Assembly (NCBI RefSeq): GCF_040183065.1
Contig: NC_091122.1
Location: 82,097,955 to 82,161,954, forward strand
DNA from: Periplaneta americana
Taxonomy: Eukaryota > Arthropoda > Insecta > Blattodea > Blattidae
Direction of reading: 5' to 3'
Length of the DNA stretch: 64,000 nucleotides
Shown: positions 34,610 through 46,170 of the stretch, in pieces
Layout: every line of letters begins with the position of its first letter
Position numbering within the stretch: position 1 is the stretch's first letter
Program-made: the position numbers and the translations under genes
The notes under the pieces: generated by a model
The model's database searches: none
Told to the model about the DNA's origin: nothing
The model's input: only the letters and a program-made list of their open reading frames with translations

Positions 34610-36425
34610 ATATACGGTTCACCATCTCATGTCTTTATGTCCATAGAATCGAAAACTTCATACACTTTTACACTATTAGGCTTCGGTAATAGACATGATT
34701 TTCTTCAGTGATAGAAACTTTCCGAAAGTATGAAATGCCTACTTTATTAAAATGATTGGCATTGTTTCCTAGAAGTTATTTGTAGAATGACATTCTTTCC
34801 TTCGATTTATTTGTAGATTTACTTTCTCGGTCAGTCAGAGATGTCCTATATGACTTTTGTTTTGGTGGAGTTAACGAATTATTTGGTGATTTAAAATAAT
34901 CTTCAACTCTGTGGTGATTATAAACCTATAAACCTATTGCACACTTGTTTCAAGTTTCAATTACAACTAGCATATTAGAACATGTTTTGATGTAACACCC
35001 ACAATTCATTTTAGAACAGTTTCTTGTTGTTCTTCACATTTTCGTGAAAATAACACTTGAAACCATCTATTAGGCCTATTATTTCCTTTCCCGATTAACT
35101 GTATTTTATAGAGAGAGAGAGAGAGAAAGAGAGCGAGAAAGAGAGAGAGAGATCCTGAACTTAACGCACAATACTTCCTTGTCTTGACTGATCCACCCTT
35201 CCACGGAATAACGAAAGTAACAGTTCTTTCGCTATACAAATATTAAAAGAACAGTGTAGCAATAAATTTTTCGTTTTACTAACAGTACACAGACACATAC
35301 TATTACTTTAGGTAATTTGGTTATACTTTGTACGCAATCGGGCTCTTCTCCATGAATGGCGAGTAGTAGTTGTCTTCGTACGCAATGAAATTAGGTTATT
35401 AGGCAAGGTGGGGGGACCTAATCGTTGCACTCAACTGGAAACCTCAGCTCTCCTACATTCTACAAGGCGGGACCAGACGATCTTAAAATTGTTTTAAAAC
35501 TACAACCCCTAAAATACGTTCCTTGATCCGCATCTTTTCTTATTTTTTAAATGTTTTTCAACTGACAAATGCTTGGAATGTAGCCTACACTGTAATTATT
35601 ATTAGCACTGATATTGCTATTCATATCTATAGGGTTTTCAGTCCAGTGCATGAAACATGGTACAGCAAAGGACAGTTTGAGAATTTAATATAAAAACTTT
35701 AGATAATCAATGTGACTATTTTGCACGTTTACAGTGTTATTTCCATCCGTAGTGATTGGAGATTAGATGTCTCCTATTCTTCGATCCGTTTGATGTTTCT
35801 AACTTGTAGTGTTTGAAGTATTCTTCCATAACTTGTATTATGAATAAAATACACATGAACCTATTATCACAGCTCTTGGATTTCGACACGTCGTCGTCAT
35901 CATTATCATGACTCTACCATAATTTGTTCCAGTCTCGTACACTCAGAAGTTTCTGCAGTCATCATCACCATTTCGACTAATATTCCATCATGATGTGCAC
36001 TGATCTGTCACAATTCATTCGTCCTGGGTCTACATTGTCGAACCATTTGTATTTTTATTCGGTTAATTTTTCTAACAATACTTTTTGTTTTATCTTTCTT
36101 GTAAGCTTCGGTTCATCTTGTAATTCTGATATGTATGTCGTTTAGTTCCTTGCCGCGTGAATTTAATTTATGCTGTCGTTATCCTGTTTTTATCTTACCG
36201 TTTTAGTGTCTAAGCTTTGCTTATGTAGAGCAGAGCGAATGCTAATGTTCTAATGTATAATATACTTTTGATCTGGAATGTTCCTATCCTGTGAAAGGTA
36301 GCCTATTGTAACTTGAATGGATTACCGTGGATTAAAGATAGCTCGTTCCTTTGAAATTTATGTCTTTATTTCTGATGTAAGTACGAAATATAGAATTATC
36401 TTTATGAATATGTTGATGAGTATAA
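34610..36425. other. No recognised gene (1.8 kb); GA microsatellite inside
   Basis: AT-rich DNA with an imperfect (GA)n tract at 35110-35152 and a GC patch with TTAGGCAAGGTGGGG near 35400. No gene or family recognised. Confidence 0.5.
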
Positions 36426-36429
36426 TTAT

Positions 36430-36495
36430 AAATAATAATACTGTAATACTGTAATAATAATAGTAATAATAATAATAATAATCATCATCGTCGTC
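36430..36495. repeat. (AAT)n/(ATC)n tract, LINE C tail
   Basis: Imperfect AAT units grading to ATC and GTC units, directly at the 3' end of LINE C on the minus strand. Confidence 0.85.
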
Positions 36496-36499
36496 CTTG

Positions 36500-37054
36500 C
36501 AGGTATTAGGCCTAGTGGCCTGTTACGGTCTCCGTCCATTTTTTCATGGGGCGTCTCAAAGATCGTCTTCCATGTGGTATATAGCGAAGAATTTGTCTTG
36601 GGAGTCTGGAACGGTCCATTCTATTGACATGGTTAAACCATTTTTGTCTATAGTGGTTGAGATGTTTATAAATAGGTGTAATTTCCAATTCTTTTGTAAT
36701 TAGTTCATTTCTTTTGTGGTCAAGCAAGCTGTAGCCGGCAGTCCTCCTTAGAAATCTCATTTCCGCAGTTGTTAGGCGTTGAACATCTGAGTTTCGGACA
36801 GTCCAGGCCTCACTACCATACATGAGGACAGGTCTTACTAGAACTTTATATGCTTTTAACCTGGTATGTTTTTGGGTTTTCGCGGTTGTGAAAACCTGGT
36901 TGATGGTTCTTAAGGCTCCATTAAAATGTTGAAAATTTTCAGATATATCAGTAACAGGTAAGTATGTCAAATTATAACCTAAATATTTAAATGAGTTTAC
37001 CTGTTCTAACGTATGGGTTCCAATGCAAATTTTACTCCTAACTGGCTGTTTACC

Positions 37055-37057
<3 letters not shown>
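36500..37057 (-). pseudogene. LINE C, ORF2 C-terminus (open frame)
   Basis: The minus strand is open from 37057 to 36512: GKQPVRSKICIGTHTLE, QVNSFKYLGYNLTYLPVTD, LKAYKVLVRPVLMYGSEAWT, RRTAGYSLLDHKRN, RQKWFNHVNRMDRSRLPRQI and RSLRRPMKKWTETVTGH. F-K-YLG, LMYGSEAWT and RP..KW are shared by RTE- and Jockey-type non-LTR ORF2 ends. It lacks any stop within the fragment, so this truncated copy is young or lightly mutated. It is cut at 37057 by a TAA microsatellite. Confidence 0.85.

Positions 37058-37118
<61 letters not shown>
37056..37118. repeat. (TAA)n microsatellite
   Basis: About 21 TAA units abutting the truncated 5' edge of LINE C. Confidence 0.95.
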
Positions 37119-37119
<1 letters not shown>

Positions 37120-37261
37120 GACTTTAGAGCTTCATTGATGGTGAATTTTGTCCTAATATGATTATAATGACTATTACACTCTTACTACGTCATACTACTT
37201 TTGACCAATAAAACGGTACGAAAGGACGTATTTCAACCAATCATGGCTGCTTATCGCACAA

Positions 37262-37346
37262 TTTTATCGCGTCCCTAGCATTTGTTTAATTTTATCGCGT
37301 ACCTAGCATTTGTTTAATTTTATTGCGTCCCTAGCATTTGTTTCTT
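37262..37346. repeat. 28-bp tandem repeat, three copies
   Basis: TTTATYGCGTMCCTAGCATT recurs at 37263, 37291 and 37319, an exact 28-bp period, with one or two changes per copy. Confidence 0.9.
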
Positions 37347-37384
37347 TGTTTGCCAACATTTGAAACTGCACTGGTCTGGACGTC

Positions 37385-37389
37385 AAAAA

Positions 37390-37461
<72 letters not shown>
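37385..37461. repeat. (A)23-(AT)27 compound microsatellite
   Basis: A pure A run changes directly to alternating AT. It may be an old poly(A) tail that seeded an AT repeat. Confidence 0.95.
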
Positions 37462-37464
<3 letters not shown>

Positions 37465-37465
<1 letters not shown>

Positions 37466-38435
37466 CAAACCACTCCAGTCGATGCACAGCAGTTTCAAAT
37501 ATGACTCGCATTGGCATTCAAGAACAAGAATTAATAAAAATCACTGATCATACCTATGCATCTTCTGAAATCCGATTTACAAATAAACGAAGAACACCAT
37601 TCGGAAATCCTGAATAAGTTGAATACACCATGTAGGCCTAAATCAACGAGTTCCACTTCTATTACGCACACGTCCAATATAACATCAATTGAACCACCAA
37701 CCACATTCAAATTTGAAAATTGTACATCCAATAATTATTCCTTTCAAAATTATTCATGTTTATTTTTTATGTCATCGTCGTTGATTAAAACTTTTCTAAC
37801 ACTTGTGTATATTAGTTAGGTTATGTTATAGCTTCTGCTATATGATATTATGGATAGTCACGTATCAGAGATTGTTTAATATTAAGATTTATTGAAAATC
37901 ATCTGTCAAGTGACGTTGATTACTGGGATTCGGATAATTGAAGTGGAATGTTGCATTTTAATAAAAATGAAACTAAATCAACAAAGTCTTCTTGACTAGT
38001 AACATTGCCATCGTGTATAATAGATCGAGAACTTCTCGACGAGAAGGCATTGCTCACTACTGCCATCTAGCATGCATCTAGCGTAATATTTGTAATGTTG
38101 AGATGGTACAATAATACATTTGAAGACAGTTGTATTTTCGTAAGTCAATTAATATTTTATTGTATTGGAGTACTTCGTTACTTCTAATCTTTATATACTT
38201 TCTTCTAATCGTGTAATAGTCAATTAAATCCCACTCGAGTTTTGATTTTCTCTAGATAAGTCAAAACGTCTAGTGAGATTACTGTTGATAAACAGACCAA
38301 TAAAGTATAACCATACCAATAAAGTAAACCATAATCATACCAATAAAGTAAATTTCGTACGAAAAACACAAACATAAAATTTAAAGTAAACAATTTTTTT
38401 TATACATCTTGATTTTTTCTATTGACAGTCATCAG
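37465..38435. other. No recognised gene
   Basis: AT-rich. A plus frame at 37556-37819 is threonine- and serine-rich without a motif. ACCAATAAAGTA is repeated with spacers three times at 38297-38350. Confidence 0.5.
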
Positions 38436-38439
38436 TCGA

Positions 38440-38645
38440 GTAAAAAAAAATTGGAGTCCGGAGAAGAATGAACGCTACAAATACCGTTCCTATGGAAACC
38501 AACGGGCAAGAAGAGAAGGGGCAGGCCCAAAAGAATATGGCAAGAGGACATCTTCGGGAACAGAAAAACAGGAACCTCAAAACCAAGGACGGATAAGCGG
38601 CTGTGGAGACATGGTACAGGAAGAGGCGACATTAACTGTAGGCCT
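38440..38645 (+). pseudogene. LINE fragment, ORF2 extreme C-terminus
   Basis: One plus frame reads LQIPFLWKPTGKKRRGRPKR then IWQEDIFGNRKTGTSKPRT. RRGRPKRIWQEDI is the usual non-LTR ORF2 ending (G-R-P-x-x-x-W-x-D-D/E-I). Short and isolated, so the family is unknown. Confidence 0.6.
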
Positions 38646-38649
38646 ATAG

Positions 38650-39310
38650 AGTTTAATTCTTACAGTAGTAATTTATTCCTCCGGCGACTGAGCTAAGACT
38701 GGCCCCTTGACAAGCTGCGTGGTAATTATTTATTGCTCCATAATCATATACCGTATTATCTATTATCATCGTCTCGCGCATATTGTTAGTGGCTGAAACA
38801 ACAAACGAAATTTGTGATGGCTCGTTGTCTGCACCGAGCACTGGCTATTGGGTGTTTACGTGGCACTTGCCTGCAGCCGAGTGACGCTGTGTTAACACGC
38901 AGGGCTTGACTACCATCGACTGAGCAGGCGCCGTGGTCCATACTACATTCCATGACGACCGGCCGCATTTCTCTCGTTCTTAGTTTTACCTAGTTTCTCA
39001 TATTCTAATCACCGTAATTGCCGTTTTCTTCTCTCTCTTTTCCTCTTGTTTATTTTCTTCCACGTTTCCTCTTACTTCTTCATTTTTCTCCTTTAACTTT
39101 TCTCTTAGTCTTCATCAATTATATCATTCTCATTATGAAAAGATGTTATACATTTTGAATCCTAAAGCTTGTCAAAAGCAATTATCCTGGGACACACAGC
39201 CCACCACAGATAAAGATAACTTTCATATGAAAGGTAATTAATCAATAAATAATGTAATGTGTTGAAACTCGATAAGTTAATCATTAGAATTGATAAAAGA
39301 AATACTGTAA
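38650..39310. other. No recognised gene; moderate GC patch
   Basis: 38800-38970 is GC-richer and contains two overlapping short frames without motifs; 39000-39120 is pyrimidine-rich. Confidence 0.45.
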
Positions 39311-39312
39311 TA

Positions 39313-39352
39313 GTAATAATAATAATAATAATAATGATAATAATAATAATAA
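39313..39352. repeat. (AAT)n microsatellite
   Basis: About 13 AAT units with one ATG interruption, just before the tandem SINE B array. Confidence 0.95.
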
Positions 39353-39362
39353 AATTTATCTT

Positions 39363-39495
39363 GAATAATTTCGAGGTAGAGCGTTGGTACGTTAAACCAA
39401 AGGTCCCGGGTTCGATACCCGGCTCCGGAACAATTTTTCCCGCGAAATTATTCAAATCAACTTTACAAGGAGTTATACCTGAAATCTTGATTTGC
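39363..39495 (+). mobile_element. SINE B tandem unit 1 (5'-truncated)
   Basis: Begins with AATTTCGAGG joined directly to the D-arm (GTAGAGCG), so the head lacks its A-box half, and runs through B box GGTTCGATACC to CTTGATTTGC. The AATTTCGAGG junction resembles the inverted-pair boundary at 7087. Confidence 0.85.
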
Positions 39496-39780
39496 ATAAT
39501 ACACGTCACTGTTCGTTAACAGAAAACCACAGTTTAAGTCACACGGAGTTAGTGTGCACTCGAAGTTGGTTGCTTGACGGTTGTCAGCCCACTTTGAGGT
39601 CTGTGGATATAGAGGGAAATATTGGATCGGTGTCGGTTAGAGTTCCCGGGTATCTCAGTGGTAGAGCGTTGGTACGTTAAACCAAAGGTCCCGGGTTCGA
39701 TACCCGGCTCCGGAACAATTTTTCCCTCGAAATTATTCAAATCAACTTTACAGGGAGTTATACCTGAAATCTTGATTTGC
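39496..39780 (+). mobile_element. SINE B tandem unit 2
   Basis: Full 285-bp unit: linker ATAATACAC, CGTTAACAGAAAACCAC, GGTTGTCAGCCCACTTTG, the tRNA-like head at 39642-39716 (A box changed to GGTATCTCAGTGG) and the 3' end CTTGATTTGC. It joins unit 3 without a target duplication. Confidence 0.9.
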
Positions 39781-40065
39781 ATAATACACGTCACTGTTCG
39801 TTAACAGAAAACCACAATTTAAGTCACACGGAGTTAGTGTGCACTCGAAGTTGGTTGCTTAACGGTTGTCAGCCCACTTTGAGGTCTGTGGATATAGAGG
39901 GAAAAATTGGATCGGTGCCGGTTAGAGTTCCCGGATAGCTCAGTGGTAGAGCGTTGGTACGTTAAACCAAAGGTCCCGGGTTCGATACCCGGCTCCGGAA
40001 CAATTTTTCCCTCGAAATTATTCAAATCAACTTTACAGGGAGTTATACCTGAAATCTTGATTTGC
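39781..40065 (+). mobile_element. SINE B tandem unit 3
   Basis: Exactly 285 bp after unit 2. The tRNA-like head is at 39927-40001 (CCGGATAGCTCAGTGG). After CTTGATTTGC the sequence changes to unrelated AT-rich DNA. Confidence 0.9.
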
Positions 40066-40069
40066 AAAA

Positions 40070-40550
40070 TTTATCTTTTGCATTTGAATAATTTTCTTCT
40101 TCTTTACTATGAGCTTAATTGTTAAAAATCTTTCTCTTTTACTCTTTCTTTATTACTTATCACCGCCTTTTTATTCGTATTATTTCAATAGACTATACCT
40201 CTTCTTCGTCGTCATGGTTTGTTTTAATAATAGGTAGGCTACTTAGAATCCATGCATTGATCGCACCTACGCCTCTATTTGAGTAATTCCTCCAATTTCA
40301 TTGCTTTCCTGCCTCCGGCCTATGCGAAGTGGACTTACTACGACAGTATGGCGATTATGTTAATGGACAAACTGGCGGATTTCCGGGAAGGGAAACTGAA
40401 GCATCCCATGGGAAACGTGTTTGCTTTGAATTCATAGGGGTCTGAATCCAAGGTATGCAGCGTGGAAAGCTGGAGCTCTTGCCATTGAACCTCTGATGCG
40501 ACTCATCATCACAGTTGCCATCCTATTTCTCACCGTGACCGCAACTCTAA
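40070..40550. other. No recognised gene
   Basis: Mixed sequence; GC-richer at 40310-40520 with no frame above 60 codons and no family recognised. Confidence 0.45.
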
Positions 40551-40628
40551 CATCATCATCATCATCAGCATCATCATCATCGTCATCATCATCATCATCG
40601 TCATCATCATCATCATCAGCAGCAGCAC
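40551..40628. repeat. (ATC)n microsatellite with GTC and AGC variants
   Basis: About 26 trinucleotide units. Confidence 0.95.
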
Positions 40629-40814
40629 CATAAACATCAATTTCATCTTCTTTTTGCTTATACGCTTCGTAATATCATCATAATCATCTTTATCATCATT
40701 TGCTTCATAATAATATTAATTACAGTAATCGTCTCGGTGTCTTGAAGAATTGTTTTTAAATAACGATGTTTTCATTTACGGTTATTTATCGCCAATGAAA
40801 AACATTTTGAAAGA

Positions 40815-41042
40815 TGTTATGTTATGTTTTATTTAACGACGCTCGCAACTGCAGAGGTTATATCAGCGTCGCCGGATGTGCCGGAATTTTGTCCCGCAGG
40901 AGTTCTTTTACATGCCAGTAAATGTACTGACATGAGCCTGTCGCATTTAAGCACACTTAAATGCCATCGACCTGGCCCGGGATCGAACCCGCAACCTTGG
41001 GCATAGAAGGCCAGCGCTATACCAACTCGCCAACCAGGTCGA
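40815..41042 (-). mobile_element. SINE G, tRNA-derived
   Basis: On the minus strand the tRNA-like head (about 40967-41042) reads GACCTGGTTGGCGAGTTGGT then ATAGCGCTGG, with B box GGTTCGATCCC, and is followed by a body with TTTAAGTGTGC, GGCGACGCTGATATAACC and the 3' end CGTTAAATAAAACATAAC. The 3' end (GCGTCnTTAAATAA) recalls that of SINE C, so the two families may share a tail recognised by one LINE. Confidence 0.8.
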
Positions 41043-41044
41043 CA

Positions 41045-41690
41045 TTTTGAAAGATAAATTTAACCTACTGTAACCCAAACCGTTACGGGAATAGAGTAAA
41101 AATATGCTTAGTTTTCTCTAAAAGTAAATTGGTCTAATACATATGTATGTAGGCCTCTCAATGAAAATATATTCCCATAAAACTTATAGAAATATCTACA
41201 CGGATTAATTTTGAGAACTAAAACGACCATACTGTTACGAAAATACGGAAATGAGAACAGGATAGGCCTATGAACACATAAACTTTGCATTTGAGAGATC
41301 GGGTAGAGAGTATTATGTATGCCTAGAGCCAAAATTCTTTCCTCGCCACAAATGATTAAAACTGTGAAAAGACTGTCAATAATCGTTCTTAATAAAAACA
41401 AGTTTACCTGTTTTCCACAGTCAGTTGTAAATATCTTAAGCTGTTTGTATTCAATAATAAAATTATTCCCTAAGTTATTTCCATTTGAAATGTTTTCCTT
41501 AACGGTTGGTTGGTATCGACTAGTAACGTAGGTAGGAAACCACTGCGGTGGCTGAGTATTCTAGACATTCAGCCTGTCTTACAGGCTGTCTAGGGTCAGG
41601 TCTTGGTTGGGTCTGGGATTTTTTTAAATTGAAAAATGTATTGTAATACTTGTGGCGTACAAGGCCTCAGATGGATATTTCCCCACGTTA
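41045..41690. other. No gene; weak tRNA-like repeat near the end
   Basis: Short frames only. At 41541-41625 GCGGTGGCTGAGTATTCTAG and GGTCAGGTCTTGGTTGG look like a degraded tRNA-derived head, but box B is poor. Confidence 0.4.
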
Positions 41691-41691
41691 G

Positions 41692-41692
41692 G

Positions 41693-41759
<67 letters not shown>
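41692..41759. repeat. (ATC)n microsatellite
   Basis: About 22 perfect ATC units. It yields poly-His or poly-Ile in open frames by composition. Confidence 0.95.
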
Positions 41760-41760
<1 letters not shown>

Positions 41761-41980
41761 CGTCGGATGTCCATTTCGTGTCATTTCCCGATTGTCAACT
41801 GGGGACTCTTGGGGGAGACTGGTCTAGAGACGAGTGGGTTGCCTACTCTAAAATTGAATATAGGCTATTTCAGCGAACCTAATGTAGTTCCCTAGTGTGG
41901 GTTGCCAACGCTCCTATCTTGGGTCAGCGTAAAAGTTCTCTGAGATGGATATGGCATCAGTATTCTCAATCCCCCTACAG

Positions 41981-41982
<2 letters not shown>

Positions 41983-42030
<48 letters not shown>
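41983..42030. repeat. (AAT)n microsatellite
   Basis: About 16 AAT units. Confidence 0.95.
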
Positions 42031-42031
<1 letters not shown>

Positions 42032-42034
42032 TGC

Positions 42035-42870
42035 AACAATTAACATCTTTCTATATTTATATCAATTTCAAACACTTATTTCCACAAATATAAATTATAT
42101 ATGAAGGCTACAGGGGAAAAAACTTGACAAGTCACATTTTACTGTTTTTACAGGAAAGGAAGTTGAAAGTTTCAAGATCTATTATATTCTATTGTCTTTG
42201 GTATTCATTCTTCAGATTTGTTTGGACCAATGAGGGTTGTTATTCTGTACAGTTAAGCTACATTAATCTACATTACCTAAGCTATAACATGACATCTAAA
42301 ACATAAAATTGATAATTTTGGACTTACCACGTTTTTCCCCTGTGCTCTTCTTATATTTAAAGGAAGAATGATATTTGAAGACGTAGACCTAATCTGATGG
42401 GAATTTCTTAGAAATTGTTTACTTAAATCTACTTAATACATAAATCAATGTACTTAAGCATGCCACGTTTCGTGATTGAATGAGTGCTTACTGTGTCTTA
42501 TTCTATTTTTCGTCTTATATAGGCCTATTCCAGGTACTGAGCATAGGCCTACCTATGCATGTTACGGCCTCAACGAATCCAGAAAAAGAAAGTACAGTAT
42601 ATCTTTGCGCTTAGGTGCATAGTGAATAATTTGAAGCTATGTCTTTACGAAGAAAATGAACTCCAAACAGTAATAACATTCGAAACATGATAAAGAATTG
42701 AATCGTTGCGAAATGCGTAAGAGAAAGAGACGAAATATGTGTTATCTTCATATGATACTTGTGTTTTGATTCTGTTTAATCATTATACTCAATTCAGTAT
42801 TATATTCGAAGAATCGTTTGTATTCATCTGAAGTCTGATTAGTGTAATATGTTACTAGTCAGCAATGTAT
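42035..42870. other. No recognised gene
   Basis: AT-rich, with no supported frame. Confidence 0.5.
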
Positions 42871-42877
42871 GCAACGG

Positions 42878-43012
42878 GGGAAAAAGGAACTGGCCATTAT
42901 ACCCATTATCTACTGACTTAGCTGCCTCATGGATGATACCTTATTGATGTCACTTGTGAGGTTCAAACCTGTCTTCGAACAGTTGACTAAACAACAACAA
43001 ACTCGAAGAAAT
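42878..43012 (+). mobile_element. SINE E-type repeat, second copy
   Basis: GGGGGAAAAAGGAACTGGCCA, GCTGCCTCATGGATGATACC, TGTCACTTGTGAGGTTCAAA and the end GACTAAACAACAACAA follow the order of 19300-19425 in the same orientation. Confidence 0.75.
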
Positions 43013-43014
43013 AT

Positions 43015-43443
43015 ATAAGAGTTAAGCGTACTAATAGATTTTTCTTAGAGTTCATGCTTTATTTGTGTCATTTATTTTCATGTTATTGTAAAATGAGACA
43101 CGTACATAGCTATGAAAAATGTGGTTGGCATTGTGGCTTGATAACACTTTATGAAACAACGTCAAGCTAATGCGAGGTATTTGATGGCCAATTTCATTTT
43201 CAGCTCGATGAGATCTGTTGAGACTAATTACCACTATCTGTAGGCCTACATTACCTAAATTAGTCACCATATAAAGCTACAAATGTAAGTTTAAAGCGTT
43301 AAAAATACACTATACAGCACATGACCAATATATTTGAAATAGATATATGCTACTGCATGTTAAACATAACATGCAATGAAGGCTAAAACCGAGCAACTGA
43401 CTTGAACACCTCACATCCACATGCTTCTACAAAGGTGACCGAT
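43015..43443. other. No recognised gene
   Basis: AT-rich flank of the P-type element. Confidence 0.5.
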
Positions 43444-43451
43444 CATTCAAC

Positions 43452-43483
43452 CAGGACGAATAGAAGAAATAGTGTACGCACTC
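43452..43483 (+). repeat. P-type element, left 32-bp terminal inverted repeat
   Basis: Starts CAGGACGAATAGAAGAAA and ends GTACGCACTC; identical to the reverse complement of 46139-46170. Confidence 0.95.
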
Positions 43484-44114
43484 TGTGAGTTTACACGGAT
43501 CCGCCACAACGCGGCGCTATTACTGCTATGAGCCTGACTCGGAAGGAGTTCACAGTACTGTACTTGTTACGCTGAATGTAGTCCTTTTTAAAAGCAAATT
43601 TCTTCCATTTAACCCGGCTATTCGTAACTTAAGAAATACCTTTATAGTCTCTTATTCACAATTAATGATGTTGTATCAGGTAATACTATTATGAACGTTT
43701 TTAACAGAACATACAATGGGATCTGAAACGTTGTAAAAGCAATATTATAAGTTCAGCATTTAAATAATCTTTTCGTAACAAGCTGCGAATTCAGGGACAG
43801 AAAAAACCTACAAAATGTTAGTAAATAAAGAGGTGAATGATATTTTTTGTGCCTATAAATGAATTAAATTATTCGCACGGATTAGTTGCCTGTTATCTTC
43901 GAGAGTTTGCGAGATGACTTGACGGATTTACGAGCTTGTAATTTATCTTCGGATTTACTTTGTCCTGGAGAAGAATCAGCACTTTAAGTAGTGGTAGACT
44001 AATTTAGTAATAATAACCATGATGTGTTCTCTGCATCAACCTGCTTTCGAAGACTGGATCGAAAGAGCGTCAATGGTGTCAAAATAGAAGATGTCATCCA
44101 CATTGCACTTGCTG

Positions 44115-45951
44115 AGCTAATCTTTTCTTTAATTTTCAATTCTGTTTGAATTTTCATACACAGCTTGGGAGGGATGGGTTAAAAAACTGACGTTCCTACC
44201 TGATCGGTAGTTTTCGATTTGAGTGAGAGCTGCACAATGTTTAGACCTATTACATTCCTGTCGAAGGGCACAGAGGGTACACGCAATAAAATTAGAGGAA
44301 TGATTTACGACATAACCGGCCACATAATACACTAAACATCTGTCAATCAACGCAGCAGGAGTGGTATTCACCAACTCGGGCACAGCACTTTCCCAGTCTT
44401 GACCATGTATTTTTTCATGAATAACATTTTCTTTCTTTTATACAAGTTTCTACAGACTTCTTAAATGTCTTGTCGCGTAATTCCACATTTCGCGCTAATG
44501 TTTCGCATTTGATTCACAAACGTTGTGAGTAGTTCATCAGAGTTTCCAGCAATATTAAGGATCTGATTCGTAGTAAATACATGTGGAAGAAATCTATCGT
44601 CGAAGAATGGTCATCTGAACTGAGTGAAGACAAAATTCCGAAGTGACGTTCCAAGGGGTCTTGGGCGAGTTTCCCTGTTAGGATATATTTGTATCCTTTG
44701 CTCCAAAACCATTCGCTAATTTTAAGGTACTCTGCGAGATTACTACTAAGCATTGTTGTAGCAGACGCAAATGTGTTGTAGTTGTGAGACACTGAAGAAA
44801 ATCAGTAAGGAATTTGTGATCAGAAGAATCTTTATAAAGAACCTTAGCAGAAATGTGTGAATTTAATGCGCCGAAAATACAGTTTAAATGCTTTGTAAAT
44901 ACTTCAGTGCCCTCACTGCCTTCGAAACCCGATGACCCTACTTCCCGATAAGATTTGAGGCCTTTGGCGACACTGTTGCTGAAGAGTTGGAACGCGAGTC
45001 TGGCATCCATTCTCTCAAAGGACGAGAGATCTAAATGAGCTGTTGTCGACTTAGGACAAACCCTAAAACCCGCACATCCAGATAAGTCTTCCTTAAAAGT
45101 CTCCTATAAAAACTAAAATTGATATTTTTCTCTTTGCAAGAGAGTTCAGTTTTATCATGGAAATAATTTCTTATGCATTTCAGTATGTGCACAATATCTG
45201 AGAATGCCTGTATCTTTCTTTTTTATCGTCGAACGAATTAGGAATATAGTATAGGCCCCTAATTCTGAAAATTTTTTCCACTGATTTATAAGACTTCCAG
45301 GTCTTTCTATTTGTTTGACTGCCATCACAAGTGAAACCGACTGCTCTCGTCTCAACTGCTTCTAATTGTAGTATTACTTGTATAAGAATTTTAGCGAGAA
45401 TGTCACCTGGAGTAGCGTTTCTACTAGCGTAAATAGCAATTGGTTGAATCCAATCTTGCATAAATGGCATAAACATAAATATTAATGCATGATTTGCTAA
45501 TTGATTCTTTTGGATATCAGTCGTGAGATCTCCGAAATCAACACATACGTCCATTTTAAGGGAATAATTATTAAATTGAATTTCTTCCCTGAGTTTGACC
45601 TCATCGAATATCACCGCTCCGCAAAGTTTATTTTCATATATATAATCATTTCGGTAAATTAGGGAAAATGTGAGGTAGAGTTCCTGGTTGTAATTTTCAA
45701 CACACTCGCGGTATTGCTGTCTTATGACTTTTTATATTAAAACAGTCTGATCGGTTATTTACCGAAAGCTGCCTATTTTTCCGAGAAATCGCTCTCACCC
45801 ATTTCCCAAACTCATTTTTTTTTTCTTTGGGAGATGAAAAGAAATGACTTGTTCCACTATTTCTACTGTATTCCGAGCTACAACTCGGAACAAAACAGTA
45901 CGGAATTTTTATAATTGTTTTGTAAACCACCACACTATATTCTTTTGTCAC
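44115..45951 (-). pseudogene. THAP9/P-element-type transposase, decayed
   Basis: From the minus-strand start at 45951 there is a THAP-like zinc finger front (CFVPSC, then HFFSSPKE and KWVRAI), but the distal Cys and His are not seen before a stop. From 45614 the catalytic core begins: DEVKLREEIQFNN, MDVCVDFGDLT, LANHALIFMFMPFM, QDWIQPIAIYAS and GFTCDGSQTN. The Asp in VDFG and in TCDG are the likely first two acidic residues. Further frames carry RLAFQLFSNSVAKGLKSYRE (44950-45010 side), KLAQDPLERHFGI (44650-44700, likely last acidic region) and CLVYYVAGYVV (44300). Frames change at least five times, and the linker between finger and core is too short compared with the roughly 900-residue family. 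It is a pseudogene. Confidence 0.85.
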
Positions 45952-46138
45952 TGGTTAATCCAGAGCACAACAAATTGAAGACATCTACGTAACTCTCAAC
46001 AACGAATCATATTAGAAACTTTCACCATTAAACGCGCGAGAAATATATTTTCGGTGTCTCACTTCAGACAACAGATGGCTCCTAGCGATCGAAGCGCCAT
46101 TAGTTGTCAGGTCCGCCACCGACAATGAGAAAGCATAG

Positions 46139-46170
46139 GAGTGCGTACACTATTTCTTCTATTCGTCCTG
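46139..46170 (-). repeat. P-type element, right 32-bp terminal inverted repeat
   Basis: GAGTGCGTACACTATTTC to ATTCGTCCTG; exact reverse complement of the left end. Confidence 0.95.

Noticed and set aside
39642..39716. A genuine tRNA gene at SINE B heads
   Set aside because: The anticodon loops have C at position 33, the acceptor stems mismatch, and every copy is embedded in the same SINE body, so these are pseudo-tRNAs.
39363..40065. CRISPR-like array
   Set aside because: The repeated unit is a 285-bp SINE with no distinct spacers, in a eukaryotic genome.
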